From contig NZ_JABFFR010000007.1 in the NCBI RefSeq assembly GCF_013423485.1, forward strand, positions 62,001 to 126,000: a stretch of DNA of 64,000 nt, written 5' to 3'. The stretch's first letter is position 1; every line of letters starts with the position of its first letter. Positions 28,582 through 37,336 of the stretch are shown piece after piece. The translations under genes were made by a program, and so were the position numbers. Under the pieces are notes generated by a model, which saw only the letters and a list, made by a program, of their open reading frames with translations, searched no databases and had not been told where the DNA came from. The stretch is from Azospirillum oleiclasticum (lineage in GTDB: Bacteria; Pseudomonadota; Alphaproteobacteria; Azospirillales; Azospirillaceae).

Positions 28582-29328
28582 TCAGGCTTCGGCCAGGAAC
28601 CGCGTGTACTGCCCCGCGATCGCCGTCACCGCGGCGTCGTAGAAGCGCTTGCCATGCTCCGGAGTCGCCAGTCCGGGGTTGGAGCCGATGCGGCCGTCGG
28701 GGAAGCGGCGGCGGAAGTCGCGGGCGTCGTGGAAGCCGCCGGACGGCGCCACCGCCGGGTCGAGCGGCACCTTTTTGATGGAGTCGGGGTAGGCGTACTG
28801 CGTCACCGACACCTCGCTCGGCGTGGCGTGCGAGCCTTCGACGCCGGGGAAAATCTCCTTGGACAGGCGGGAGACCGCGTCGTTCTCCCACCAGCTCACC
28901 AGACCGCAGCGCAGGTCGGGTGCGGCCGCGCCCTTGGTGTTCCGCAGCTCGGCGTAGATCTCGTAGAAGGCGGCGCGGATGGTGGCGATGTTGCCGCCGT
29001 GGCCGTTGACGAAGAAGACGCGGGTGAAGCCGTGCTCGGCCAGCGACAGCACATTGTCGCGGATCACCGCGATCAGGGTCGACGGCTTCAGCGTCATCGA
29101 GCCGGGGAAGGCCATGTGGTGCACCGCCATGCCCACCCCGATGGTCGGCGCCACCAGCGCGCCCGTGGCCTCGCCCACCCCGCGCGCGATCACCTCGGCG
29201 CAGATGGCGTCGGTGCCGATCAGCCCGTTGGGGCCGTGCTGCTCGGTGGAGCCGATGGGGATGATGATGCCGGTCGAGGTCTTCAGATAGGTCTCGACCT
29301 CCGGCCAGGTCTGGAGCTGGAGAAGCAC
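28582..29328 (-). CDS. creatininase-family amidohydrolase
   Basis: About 248 residues from GTG 29328, which has GAGGGA ten bases upstream; no ATG gives a family-like N-terminus. Metal-binding motifs of the creatininase fold are visible: GSTEQHGP near residue 27, TDAI, VNGHGGN near 113, and EGSHATPSEVS near 170. Family members include creatinine amidohydrolase, mycofactocin MftE peptidase and FAPy deformylase, so the substrate is open. Convergent with iorB and divergent from yifB. Nothing nearby suggests a mycofactocin or riboflavin pathway. Confidence 0.85.
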   Translation of the reverse strand: MLLQLQTWPEVETYLKTSTGIIIPIGSTEQHGPNGLIGTDAICAEVIARGVGEATGALVAPTIGVGMAVHHMAFPGSMTLKPSTLIAVIRDNVLSLAEHGFTRVFFVNGHGGNIATIRAAFYEIYAELRNTKGAAAPDLRCGLVSWWENDAVSRLSKEIFPGVEGSHATPSEVSVTQYAYPDSIKKVPLDPAVAPSGGFHDARDFRRRFPDGRIGSNPGLATPEHGKRFYDAAVTAIAGQYTRFLAEA

Positions 29329-29462
29329 GGTCGCTGTCCCTCGTTCACGTTCGGGGAAGAGACCATAGGGCGGCCGCGGGGCGGGGCCAAGATGCGGGGC
29401 GCTTCCCGGACCGGAATGGTGGCGCGATCCGCGCGAGTCCCGGCGCTCCGACAATATTGTTA

Positions 29463-29492
29463 TTGGACCCGACCCCCAACCACCCATACAAT
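29463..29492 (+). promoter_or_regulatory. candidate yifB promoter
   Basis: TTGGAC (29463-29468), an 18-base spacer and TACAAT (29487-29492), 32 bases upstream of the GTG start. Confidence 0.45.
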
Positions 29493-29523
29493 CGCGTGCA
29501 TTTCCCATCACAGGCGGGCGGGC

Positions 29524-31056
29524 GTGGTTGCGCGGGTGAACACGGTGGCGTTCCAGGGCATCGAGGTCATGGACATCGACGTCCAGGTGCAGATGTCCGG
29601 CGGCATCGTCGCCTTCACCATCGTCGGGCTGCCCGACAAGGCGGTGGGGGAGAGCCGGGAGCGGGTGCGGGCGGCGCTGCACGCGCTGGGCCTGTCGTTG
29701 CCGGCCAAGCGCATCACCGTCAACCTCGCCCCGGCCGACGTGCTGAAGGAGGGGTCGCATTTCGACCTTCCCATCGCGCTGGGCCTGTTGACGGTGATGG
29801 GCGTGCTGCCGCCGGACGAGATCGTCCGCTATTCGGCCCTGGGCGAGCTGGCGCTGGACGGCACGCTGACCCCGGTGTCGGGCGTGCTGCCGGCCGCCAT
29901 CAACGCGCTGGCCGGCGAGCGCGGGCTGATCTGCCCGGCCGCTTGCGGCGGCGAGGCGGCCTGGGCCGGCGAGGATCTCGACGTGCTGGCGCCCGCCACC
30001 CTGCTGGCCCTGATCAACCACTTCAAGGGCACGCAGGTGCTGGTGCCGCCCAAGCCGCGTCTGCAGGAGGACGCCGGCAGCGTCCCCGACCTGCGCGACA
30101 TCAAGGGGCAGGAGACCGCCAAGCGGGCGCTTGAGGTGGCGGCGGCCGGCGGGCACAACCTGCTGATGATCGGGCCGCCCGGCTCCGGCAAGTCGATGAT
30201 GGCGGCGCGTCTGCCGGGGCTGCTGCCACCGCTCGACGCGGCGGAGGCGCTGGAGGTGTCGATGATCCACTCGGTGGCCGGGCTGCTGGAGGGCGGGCGG
30301 CTGCTGCGCCGCCGCCCGTTCCGCGACCCGCACCACAGCGCCAGCCTGCCGGCGCTCGTCGGCGGCGGCAGCCGCGCCAAGCCCGGCGAGATCTCGCTGG
30401 CCCATATGGGCGTGCTGTTCCTGGACGAGCTGCCGGAATTCCCCCGCGGCACGCTGGAGGCGCTGCGCCAGCCGCTGGAGACCGGGCGCGCCACCGTGTC
30501 GCGCGCCAACCACCACGTCACCTACCCCGCCCGCGTGCAGCTCGTGGCCGCCATGAATCCCTGCCGCTGCGGCCATCTGGACGACCCGGCGCTGGCCTGC
30601 GCCCGCGCGCCCAAATGCGCGGCGGAGTACCAGTCGAAGATCAGCGGCCCGCTGTTCGACCGCATCGACCTGCACATCGACGTGCCCGCCGTCAGCCCCG
30701 CCGACCTCAGCCTGCCGCCGCCGGCCGAGGGCAGCGCGGAGATCGCCGCGCGGGTGGCCCGCGCCCGCGCCGTCCAGGCCGACCGCTACGCGCGCGAGGA
30801 GGTGCCGCCCGGCGCCCGCCCCCTGCGCACCAACGCCGAGGCCGACGGCGAATTGCTGGAACGGGTGGCCGCCCCCGACGCGCCGGGCCGCGCCCTGCTG
30901 ACCGAGGCGGCGGAACGGCTGAAGCTGTCGGCCCGCGGCTACCACCGGGTGATGCGCGTCGCCCGCTCGCTTGCCGACCTGGAAGGCTCGACCGCCGTGC
31001 GTCGCCTCCACATCGCAGAGGCGCTGAGCTACCGCCGGATGGCGCCGGGGCGGTGA
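29524..31056 (+). CDS. comM: YifB/ComM-family Mg-chelatase-like AAA+ ATPase
   Basis: 510 residues from GTG 29524, giving the family start VVARVNTVAFQGIEV. The N-terminal Lon-S5-like fold domain (to about 180) is followed by an AAA+ module with Walker A GPPGSGKS near 217-224 and Walker B VLFLDELPEF near 298, and the Mg-chelatase C-terminal domain ending RLHIAEALSYRRM. A cysteine-rich loop (CRCGHLDDPALACARAPKC) is normal for this family. ComM is a hexameric branch-migration helicase that helps integrate DNA during natural transformation in other bacteria; here that role is inferred by family only. Confidence 0.94.
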   Translation: MVARVNTVAFQGIEVMDIDVQVQMSGGIVAFTIVGLPDKAVGESRERVRAALHALGLSLPAKRITVNLAPADVLKEGSHFDLPIALGLLTVMGVLPPDEIVRYSALGELALDGTLTPVSGVLPAAINALAGERGLICPAACGGEAAWAGEDLDVLAPATLLALINHFKGTQVLVPPKPRLQEDAGSVPDLRDIKGQETAKRALEVAAAGGHNLLMIGPPGSGKSMMAARLPGLLPPLDAAEALEVSMIHSVAGLLEGGRLLRRRPFRDPHHSASLPALVGGGSRAKPGEISLAHMGVLFLDELPEFPRGTLEALRQPLETGRATVSRANHHVTYPARVQLVAAMNPCRCGHLDDPALACARAPKCAAEYQSKISGPLFDRIDLHIDVPAVSPADLSLPPPAEGSAEIAARVARARAVQADRYAREEVPPGARPLRTNAEADGELLERVAAPDAPGRALLTEAAERLKLSARGYHRVMRVARSLADLEGSTAVRRLHIAEALSYRRMAPGR

Positions 31057-31088
31057 ACGGTTGGCGGCAGGACGGGCCCCGGATTCGA

Positions 31089-31823
31089 TCAATCCTGCGC
31101 GGTCGGGCGGATGACGACGCTGCCGACATCGACGTCCGGCGGCTGTTCGATCGCAAAGGCGATGGCTCGGGCGATCGCGTCGGGGGGAATGGCGATCGCC
31201 TCCGAACGCGCCCTCATCGCCGTCTTCACCGCCTCGTCGGTCATCGAATCCGCGAAGTCGGTCGCCGTCATGCCGGGTGAGACCTCGGTCACGCGAAGCG
31301 TCGGTCCGGCCTCCTGTCGAAGAGCCTCGGTGATCGTGCGCACCGCGTTCTTGGTGGCCGCGTAGACACCCATCGTCGGGATGATCTTGAGGCCCGCCGT
31401 CGAGATCACGTTGACGATATGGCCGCCCCGTTGGCGCGCGAACACAGGCAGGGCAGCGGCGATGCCATAGAGGACACCCTTGATGTTGACGTCGATCATG
31501 GCGTCCCAGTCGTCGACGCGCAGCGCGTCAAAGCGCGAAATGGGACCGATTCCCGCGTTGTTGACGAGAACGTCCAGGCGGCCGTAGCGATCGCAGGCGA
31601 GCCGCACGAGGCCCTCCAGATCCTCGCGCCGCGTGACATCGGTCCGCCGAAAGACCGCTTCGCCTCCCGCCGCCTCGATCTCGGCCGCAACCGCGGCGAT
31701 CCGCTCCTCGCGCCGCGCCCCCAGAACGATCCGGCCTCCTCGTGACGCCAGATGAAGCGCTGTGGCCCGGCCGATGCCGCTGCCGGCGCCGGTGATGACA
31801 ACGACCTTGTCTTCCATGCTCAT
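31089..31823 (-). CDS. short-chain dehydrogenase/reductase (SDR)
   Basis: 244 residues from ATG 31823 with GGGAGAG upstream. The classical SDR cofactor motif TGAGSGIG is at 11-18, the NNAG structural motif near 90, and the catalytic Tyr-Lys pair in YAATK near 155-159. Arg residues after the second strand (GARREER) suggest NADP preference. It is divergent from the AraC regulator with a 63-base gap, so that regulator probably controls it. Substrate unknown; it resembles the many NADP-dependent oxidoreductases in such AraC/SDR pairs. Confidence 0.92.
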   Translation of the reverse strand: MSMEDKVVVITGAGSGIGRATALHLASRGGRIVLGARREERIAAVAAEIEAAGGEAVFRRTDVTRREDLEGLVRLACDRYGRLDVLVNNAGIGPISRFDALRVDDWDAMIDVNIKGVLYGIAAALPVFARQRGGHIVNVISTAGLKIIPTMGVYAATKNAVRTITEALRQEAGPTLRVTEVSPGMTATDFADSMTDEAVKTAMRARSEAIAIPPDAIARAIAFAIEQPPDVDVGSVVIRPTAQD

Positions 31824-31886
31824 GACACTCTCCCTTTTCAGGCAAAGGTGGGCGTCGCGGCCGGGATGCACCATGTTCGGTCCGCC

Positions 31887-32801
31887 ATGGTTTTGTCGAG
31901 ATCGTACAACGTTGCGGCCGATCCCCTGTCGGATGTCGTGACCGTCCTGGGCGGGAGAAGCGTCCGCCTCACGCGGCTGGAGGCGTCCGGCGATTGGGCG
32001 CTCGGCTTTCCGGCACAGGCGCGGCTGAAATTCGTCGCACTCCTGCGGGGAGGATGCTGCATCCTCCTGCCCGACCACCCGCCCCGGCGGATGGCGGAAG
32101 GCGACGTGTTTCTGATCGGTCATACCGCCTACACGGTGGCCAGCGAGCCGGGGATCGAGCCGATCGATGGCACCCCCCTGTATCGGGAACCCGGCCATGA
32201 TGTCGCCAGGCTGAATGGTGACGACACGGTCCTGCTGGGCGGCGGCATCGCGTTCACCGGCATCGGGGGCGGCTTCATGCTCGACGCGCTTCCGGTCTTC
32301 CTGCGGATCGGGCGGGCATCGCCATCGGCCACCGCGGTCTCCCGGACGCTGGAACTGCTGGACGCGGAGACCGTCGATGGCCGACCCGGCTCGTCGGTCG
32401 TCACGATGCGGCTGGCGGATGTTCTGCTTGTCGAAGCGATCCGCGCCTATGTCGCGGATCAGGGTGAATCCTGCGTCGGCTGGATCGGGGCGCTGGGGGA
32501 TCGCCAGATCGGCGAGGCCCTTCGACTGATGCATGGCGAGATCGATCGTCCGTGGACGGTCGCGTCGTTGGCGGCGCGGGTCGGCATGTCGCGCTCCGCC
32601 TTCTCATCGCGCTTCTCCAGCCGTGTCGGCCGGCCGCCGCTGGACTATCTGACGCATTGGCGCATGCTCGTGGCGCGCCGGTTGCTCAGCGAGGAACGCG
32701 CCGATGTGGCGAGCATCGCCTCCGCGGTCGGCTACACGTCGCAGAGCGCCTTCGGCCATGCATACAAGCGGACATTCGGCCATTCCCCAAGGCGGCCGTG
32801 A
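31887..32801 (+). CDS. AraC-family transcriptional regulator with N-terminal cupin-like domain
   Basis: 304 residues from ATG 31887. The N-terminal half (SDVVTVLGGRSVRLTRLEASGDW, then RMAEGDVFLIG) is of the AraC cupin-6 ligand-binding type. The C-terminal 100 residues hold two helix-turn-helix motifs: WTVASLAARVGMSRSAFSSRF and VASIASAVGYTSQSAFGHAYKRTFG, ending SPRRP. It lies head-to-head with an SDR gene, and this pairing is frequent. An earlier in-frame start at 31752 lies inside the SDR gene and was rejected. Confidence 0.9.
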   Translation: MVLSRSYNVAADPLSDVVTVLGGRSVRLTRLEASGDWALGFPAQARLKFVALLRGGCCILLPDHPPRRMAEGDVFLIGHTAYTVASEPGIEPIDGTPLYREPGHDVARLNGDDTVLLGGGIAFTGIGGGFMLDALPVFLRIGRASPSATAVSRTLELLDAETVDGRPGSSVVTMRLADVLLVEAIRAYVADQGESCVGWIGALGDRQIGEALRLMHGEIDRPWTVASLAARVGMSRSAFSSRFSSRVGRPPLDYLTHWRMLVARRLLSEERADVASIASAVGYTSQSAFGHAYKRTFGHSPRRP

Positions 32802-32894
32802 CGAAAGCCCCCCGGATCGCCACGGGAATCGATTCCCGCTACGAGACCGGAGCGATGCCGACGCCCCCTGCTTGGCTGGCCGTGGTCATCGGCA

Positions 32895-34346
32895 TCAGCG
32901 CGTCAGGAAGGCCGGTGGCCGGGCCGCCGCCGGGCAGGGGACGAGGGCGGCGGGGTCGGGCCGTTCGATGAAGCGCACCGCCATGCCGGCGGCGCAGGCG
33001 TCGAGCAGGGTGACGCCGTGCCCGGCCGAGCGGAACACCACATGCCGGCCGCGCGGCAGGGTGGAGGCCGCCCGTTCGCCCCATTCCGGCGGGGTGACCG
33101 GATCGTAGGCGCCCGACAGCAGCAGCACCGGAACCGGGGAGGCCACCGGCAGCCGCTCCGCCGGGTCGCGGTCGCCCGCCGGCCAGCCGGCGCACAGACG
33201 CGGGCCCGGATCATCCGCCGGGACGAAGGGCGCCCAGCGCGCCAGCCCGGCGGCGACGCGGGCGGGGTCGGCGGCGTTCACCGTCTCCCGGCATTCCACC
33301 GACAGGGCCAGCCCCTCCGCCGCGTCCGGATCGCCGGTCCAGGACGGCCGCAGCCAGGGCAGCAACCGGTCGTACCGGCCGCGCGCCATGGCATCGAGCA
33401 GTTCCGGCAGTTCGGGCACCGGTTCGCCGTCCGCCATGGCAGACAGCACCGCGTCCACCGCCATCGCCGCGCCGAGGGGGCCGGACAGCAGCTTGGCCGG
33501 CGCCCGTTCGAGCCGCCGCAGCCGCTCGGCCACGCGCGTCTCCAGATCGGGAAAGGCGGCGCGGCAGCGGCGGTTGGCGGCGCAATCCTCGAACAGGCGG
33601 CGGAAGGCCCGGTGCGCCAGCGCCGCCTGCTCCTCCCGCGCGTTGACGTCGGGGGGAAAGACGCCGTCCAGCACGGCCGACCGCACGCGCGGCCCGCCGC
33701 GGCGGATCACCTCCAGCCCGACATGGGTGCCGTAGGACAGGGCGTAGAGGTTGACGACACCGGCCCCCAGCGCGTCGGCGACCGCCAGCGCGTCCTCCGC
33801 CGCCGTCGGGGTGGACAGCCCGGCCGGATCGGGGCCGGTGCGGCGCAGACGGTCGGCGCAGGCGGCGACCGCCCCGGCCTCCAGCGTGTCGCGGCGGCGC
33901 GGGTGCAGGGGCGGCCCGGCGGCAAGCCGGTCGAGCTCCGGACAGTCCGCGGCGGGATCGGCGCGGACGGCGCCGCGCGGCTCGTAGAGGATGACGTCGC
34001 GGGTCCGGCGGAAGGCGGCGGTCGAGGACCACCAGGCCTCCATCCGCTCGTCCACCCCGTCGGCCGGACCGAAGGGCGACAGGCCGGGGCCGCCTTCCAG
34101 ATAGAGCACGGGATCGGGTGCCGGCGGAAGCGCCCGGCTGCGCAGGACCATGACGGGAAGCCGGTGGACCCGGCGCGCCGGCTCGCCCCGGCGCTCCGGA
34201 AGCTCGACCCAGCCGCAGGTCGCCAACTCGCCGGGCGGCACCTCGCCGATGCAGGGGCCGGGCACGAAACGCCCCTGCGCCGCCGCCGGAAGGGCGGCGA
34301 GGGCGAGCGTGACGGCGGCCAGAAGTCGGCAGGCCCAGGCGGACAC
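32895..34346 (-). CDS. exported alpha/beta-hydrolase (S33/TAP-like peptidase family)
   Basis: About 483 residues from GTG 34346, chosen because it gives a clean signal peptide (SAWACRLLAAVTLALAALPAAAQ). ATG 34460 is an in-frame alternative but would bury the signal behind 38 residues. The nucleophile Ser is in LYALSYGTHVG near residue 155, the oxyanion GG in LYLEGGPG near 72, and the C-terminal TAP-like region has SGAYDPVTPPEWG (catalytic Asp) and SAGHGVTL (catalytic His). It resembles periplasmic tripeptidyl or proline-type aminopeptidases. It is alone; no operon partner is seen. Likely acts on peptides in the periplasm. Confidence 0.85.
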   Translation of the reverse strand: MSAWACRLLAAVTLALAALPAAAQGRFVPGPCIGEVPPGELATCGWVELPERRGEPARRVHRLPVMVLRSRALPPAPDPVLYLEGGPGLSPFGPADGVDERMEAWWSSTAAFRRTRDVILYEPRGAVRADPAADCPELDRLAAGPPLHPRRRDTLEAGAVAACADRLRRTGPDPAGLSTPTAAEDALAVADALGAGVVNLYALSYGTHVGLEVIRRGGPRVRSAVLDGVFPPDVNAREEQAALAHRAFRRLFEDCAANRRCRAAFPDLETRVAERLRRLERAPAKLLSGPLGAAMAVDAVLSAMADGEPVPELPELLDAMARGRYDRLLPWLRPSWTGDPDAAEGLALSVECRETVNAADPARVAAGLARWAPFVPADDPGPRLCAGWPAGDRDPAERLPVASPVPVLLLSGAYDPVTPPEWGERAASTLPRGRHVVFRSAGHGVTLLDACAAGMAVRFIERPDPAALVPCPAAARPPAFLTR

Positions 34347-34535
34347 GGATGGCGGACCGGTGGCGGGGGTTGGGAGCACGCCCTGTGTGGCGCAACCACG
34401 GGGCGCTGTCCAGCCCCGCCTGAGGTCGCAGGCACGCGGCTGCCACGCGCTTCCCCACATTGACATCATTTCCGAAATCGGATGTGTTTGTTGCGCCCGC
34501 GGACCCACCGTCCGCGTCTTGCGGAGTGATGGATC

Positions 34536-34727
34536 ATGAGTTTGTGGAGCAACCTGCTGCGCCGCTGGCTGGACCCGCCGGCGCCCGACGCGGCGACCCT
34601 GTGCCGCCATCTGCGGCGCGACGTCGGACTGGACGACGTGCGGGAACACCCCGCTGTTGCCGATTTCATCCCAGATCGGAACTGTTTTCCGTCGCAGACC
34701 TTTTACGCCTTGCAAAGCTACCGGTGA
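34536..34727 (+). CDS. small protein, possibly DUF1127-like
   Basis: 63 residues from ATG 34536, with GGAG about ten bases upstream and a TTGACA at 34460-34465 further up. The segment LRRWLDPP...HLRRDVGLDDVRE resembles the short DUF1127 motif (arginine-rich helix ending in a RDIGL-like turn), but the match is only suggestive. The C-terminus loses that character. It opens a run of three tiny genes before a winged-helix gene. It could be an artefact; the similarity and ribosome site are the only support. Confidence 0.4.
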   Translation: MSLWSNLLRRWLDPPAPDAATLCRHLRRDVGLDDVREHPAVADFIPDRNCFPSQTFYALQSYR

Positions 34728-34796
34728 CGGGCGATACCCGAATCGGGACTGCCGCCCGTGCGCGGCGCCACCCTTCCTCAACCCTGGAGAGTCGTC

Positions 34797-34970
34797 ATGA
34801 AACTGACCGTACCCGCGACCCGAAACCGCCGAGACGCCATTCCGGCCATGCGAGCCCATCAAACCCACTGGTACGCGCCGTGCCCAGCGGGAAGCAGCAG
34901 CGAATTCCGGATATCGAGAGGGTCCAATGAACGTGTTTCTGGGTCTGTGCGGCCGTCGGGTCTTTGTTGA
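34797..34970 (+). CDS. small hypothetical protein
   Basis: 57 residues from ATG 34797 with a good ribosome site (GGAGAG, six bases upstream). The sequence begins MKLTVPATRNRRDAIPAMR and has no membrane segment, signal peptide or recognised motif. Its end overlaps the next small gene by 44 bases in a different frame. Support is mainly the ribosome site and the tight order of these small genes; I would not be surprised if it were not translated. Confidence 0.4.
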   Translation: MKLTVPATRNRRDAIPAMRAHQTHWYAPCPAGSSSEFRISRGSNERVSGSVRPSGLC

Positions 34971-35127
34971 GCATGCCCGTTGGGCATCCCCGGATCGTTT
35001 CTTCGACATCCGGCGGGACAAGGGGGAAACCCTGATATGGCTCGGACGCCTTCACATCATCTACACACCGGCCCGCTGGTCCGCCCGCAGGGGAGGGATC
35101 GCCGATGAACGCCCCCACCCGTCCTGA
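34927..35127 (+). CDS. small hypothetical protein upstream of a winged-helix gene
   Basis: 66 residues from ATG 34927, with GAGAGGG four bases upstream. The sequence (FVEHARWASPDRFFDIRRDKG, then ETLIWLGRLHIIYTPAR) alternates hydrophobic and charged residues like a compact beta-rich fold. It reads convincingly as protein, but I recognise no named family. It overlaps the start of the winged-helix gene by 23 bases, which implies translational coupling. The style is reminiscent of small proteins in phage or integrated elements, though no integrase or structural gene is present. Confidence 0.6.
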   Translation: MNVFLGLCGRRVFVEHARWASPDRFFDIRRDKGETLIWLGRLHIIYTPARWSARRGGIADERPHPS

Positions 35128-35485
35128 GGCGGTGGCGACCGTCGCCCGTGTGCTCGAGGCGTTCCGCACGCTGGACCCCGACCTGCCGATCCAGTACGCC
35201 CTCTCCTTCCTGACCATCGCCCAGAACGAGGGTCTGTCCATCGGGGAGCTTGCGGACCATCTGGGCATCGCCCAGTCCTCCGCCTCGCGCAACGTGGCCG
35301 CGCTGAGCCGCTGGCATTCCTTCGGGAAGGCCGGCCTGGATCTCGTGCAGTCGCAGGAGGACCCGCGCGAGCGCCGCCGCAAGATCGTGACCCTGACCGA
35401 CAAGGGCCGCGCCTTCCTCGACACGCTGGCCGGCATCATCACCGTGCCGCAGGCCGAACCACCCCGCCGCGCGCGCCGGGCTTAA
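35105..35485 (+). CDS. MarR-like winged-helix DNA-binding protein
   Basis: 126 residues. The segment LPIQYALSFLTIAQNEGLSIGELADHLGIAQSSASRNVAALS is a winged helix-turn-helix, followed by the wing region DPRERRRKIVTLTDKGRAFLD typical of the MarR family. It lacks the long N-terminal dimer helix of classical MarR proteins, so it may be a minimal variant. It is coupled to the preceding 66-residue gene by a 23-base overlap. A structured repeat element begins seven bases after its stop. Target genes are not evident; autoregulation of the small cluster is plausible. Confidence 0.82.
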   Translation: MNAPTRPEAVATVARVLEAFRTLDPDLPIQYALSFLTIAQNEGLSIGELADHLGIAQSSASRNVAALSRWHSFGKAGLDLVQSQEDPRERRRKIVTLTDKGRAFLDTLAGIITVPQAEPPRRARRA

Positions 35486-35491
35486 ATCAAT

Positions 35492-35628
35492 CCCAATGAT
35501 CGTGGCCGATCATTGGGCCCTCAGACGCCGGGCGGCCCGCATCCGCGGGCCTTGGCTTCGCGGGCATGTGCCCGCGGGGCCTCAACGGCCCAACCAAGCG
35601 CCGATGAGTGGAACTCATCGGCGCTTGG
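35492..35628 (+). repeat. dispersed multi-hairpin element, copy 1
   Basis: This 137-bp element fills the gap between the winged-helix gene and pcp (convergent). Stems: 35492-35502 with 35507-35517 (11 bp, TGGC loop); 35534-35540 with 35545-35551 (7 bp, ATCC loop); 35559-35566 with 35569-35576; a short 35577-35581 with 35587-35591; and a 16-bp terminal hairpin 35594-35609 with 35613-35628. A second copy in the opposite orientation is at 55283-55413. Stem sequences differ but pairing is kept. Confidence 0.85.
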
Positions 35629-35637
35629 TATTCGGCG

Positions 35638-36261
35638 CTACGCCAGCAGAACCCCCATCATCCCCCGCCGCAGCATCGCCACGGCCGTGCGCGCCGCCAG
35701 GACAAGGCTGTCGAGCGGCAGGCCGCGCCGGCCCGGCTGGTCCGCCACCTGCTCGGGCAGCGGCGGCACATGCAGGAAGGCCATCGGCAAATCCAGACCC
35801 CGCGTCTCGATCAGGTGCCGCGCCCGGTAGAACAGGTGGTTGCAGACATAGCCGCCGGCATGGTCGCTGAAGCTGACCGGCAGGCCGGCGCGGGCGAGCG
35901 TCTGCAGCAGCGCCGGGATCGGCACCCCGGCGCCGTAAGCGGTGGGGCCGTCCTCCACGATCGCCACATCGTCGCGCACGACACCCGCGTTGTCGGGCTT
36001 GTCGCTCTCGTCGCGGTTCCAGGCGATCCGCTCGATCAGGATGAAGTCGGTGCGGGCGGACAGGCCGAAGCACAGCGCCGCCGCCGGCTGGTGCCGCTCC
36101 ACCAGCGCCGCGAAGGCGTCGGCGCAGGTGCCGTATTCCACCGGCAGAACCCCGGTGACCACCCCCTCCAGCGCGGCCATGCGCTCCATCAGCAGCATGG
36201 TCGGGTTGACCGCGTTGTCCCCGAAGGGGCCGAAGCCGGTCAGAAGGATGGGGGCGGTCAC
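35638..36261 (-). CDS. pcp: pyroglutamyl-peptidase I (pyrrolidone-carboxylate peptidase)
   Basis: 207 residues. Removes N-terminal pyroglutamate from peptides in the cytoplasm (cysteine peptidase family C15). The N-terminal ILLTGFGPFG is diagnostic; the triad residues are visible as Glu77 in LIERIAWN, Cys140 in AGGYVCNHLFY and His164 in FLHVPP. It lies 13 bases after trpS on the minus strand, so it is probably the last gene of a murJ-trpS-pcp run. Its 3' end abuts the dispersed hairpin element. Confidence 0.94.
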   Translation of the reverse strand: MTAPILLTGFGPFGDNAVNPTMLLMERMAALEGVVTGVLPVEYGTCADAFAALVERHQPAAALCFGLSARTDFILIERIAWNRDESDKPDNAGVVRDDVAIVEDGPTAYGAGVPIPALLQTLARAGLPVSFSDHAGGYVCNHLFYRARHLIETRGLDLPMAFLHVPPLPEQVADQPGRRGLPLDSLVLAARTAVAMLRRGMMGVLLA

Positions 36262-36274
36262 CGGGCGGGCCCCG

Positions 36275-37273
36275 TTACGGCCGCAGCAGGCCGATGATGT
36301 CCTTCACCTCGCGCAGGTTGGCGTCGGCGATCGCCAGCGCCCGCTCACCGCCCTGGCGCAGGATGGCGTCGATCTGCGCCTTGTCGTCCAGCAGCTCCTG
36401 CATCCGCCGGGTGATCGGGGCCAGATGCTCCACCGCCGCCTCGACCAGCGCCGCTTTGAAGGCGGAGAACTGGGCGCCGGCGAAGCGCTGGATGGTCTGC
36501 TCCCGCGTCTCGCCCGACAGGGCGGCGAAGATGGTGACGAGGTTGTCGGCCTCCGGCCGCTTCTCGAGATCGGACACGTTGTCCGGCAGCGGCTCCGGGT
36601 CGGTCTTCGCCCGGCGGATCTTCTGGGCGATGGTGTCGGCGTCGTCGGTCATGTTGATGCGCGAGTATTCGGACTCGTCCGACTTGCTCATCTTCTTGGT
36701 GCCGTCGCGCAGGCTCATCACCCGCGTCGCCTCACCCATGATCATCGGGTCCGGCAGCGGGAAGAACTCGACGTTGTAGGCGCGGTTGAAGGCGCCGGCG
36801 ATGTCGCGCGACAGCTCCAGATGCTGCTTCTGGTCCTCGCCCACCGGCACATGGGTGGCCTTGTAGAGCAGGATGTCGGCGGCCATCAGCACCGGGTAGG
36901 CGTAGAGGCCGAGGTTGGCCATGTCGCGCTGCTTGCCCGCCTTCTCCTTGAACTGGGTCATGCGGTTCAGCCAGCCGATCGGCGCATGGCAGGACAGGAT
37001 CCAGGACAGCTCGGCGTGTTGCGGCACGAAGGATTGGTTGAACAGGATGTTCTTCGCCGGGTCGATGCCGGCCGCGATGTAGGCGGCGGCGACCTCGCGG
37101 ATGTTGTTGCGGAGCACGTCCGGCTCCTGCGGCAGCGTCAGCGCGTGCAGATCCACCACGCAGAAGATGCACTCGTAGCTGTTCTGGAGCGCCACCCAGT
37201 TCCGCAGCGCCCCCAGGTAATTGCCGAGATGGAGCTGCCGGGTCGGCTGCATGCCGGAGAAGATGCGGTTCAT
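36275..37273 (-). CDS. trpS: tryptophanyl-tRNA synthetase
   Basis: 332 residues, the bacterial TrpRS length. Class I synthetase: the HIGH-like motif is HLGNYLGAL (from residue 15) and the KMSKS loop is KKMSKSDES near 191-198. It charges tRNA-Trp. It sits between murJ and pcp on the minus strand; murJ-trpS adjacency is common in alphaproteobacteria. No T-box or trp leader is seen upstream, only the 63-base gap to murJ. Confidence 0.97.
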   Translation of the reverse strand: MNRIFSGMQPTRQLHLGNYLGALRNWVALQNSYECIFCVVDLHALTLPQEPDVLRNNIREVAAAYIAAGIDPAKNILFNQSFVPQHAELSWILSCHAPIGWLNRMTQFKEKAGKQRDMANLGLYAYPVLMAADILLYKATHVPVGEDQKQHLELSRDIAGAFNRAYNVEFFPLPDPMIMGEATRVMSLRDGTKKMSKSDESEYSRINMTDDADTIAQKIRRAKTDPEPLPDNVSDLEKRPEADNLVTIFAALSGETREQTIQRFAGAQFSAFKAALVEAAVEHLAPITRRMQELLDDKAQIDAILRQGGERALAIADANLREVKDIIGLLRP

Positions 37274-37336
37274 GGGGGATCCTGGGTCGCGGAGGTCCGT
37301 GAAGGCCGGTGTTATGGACGGTCGGGCGGGGCGGGG

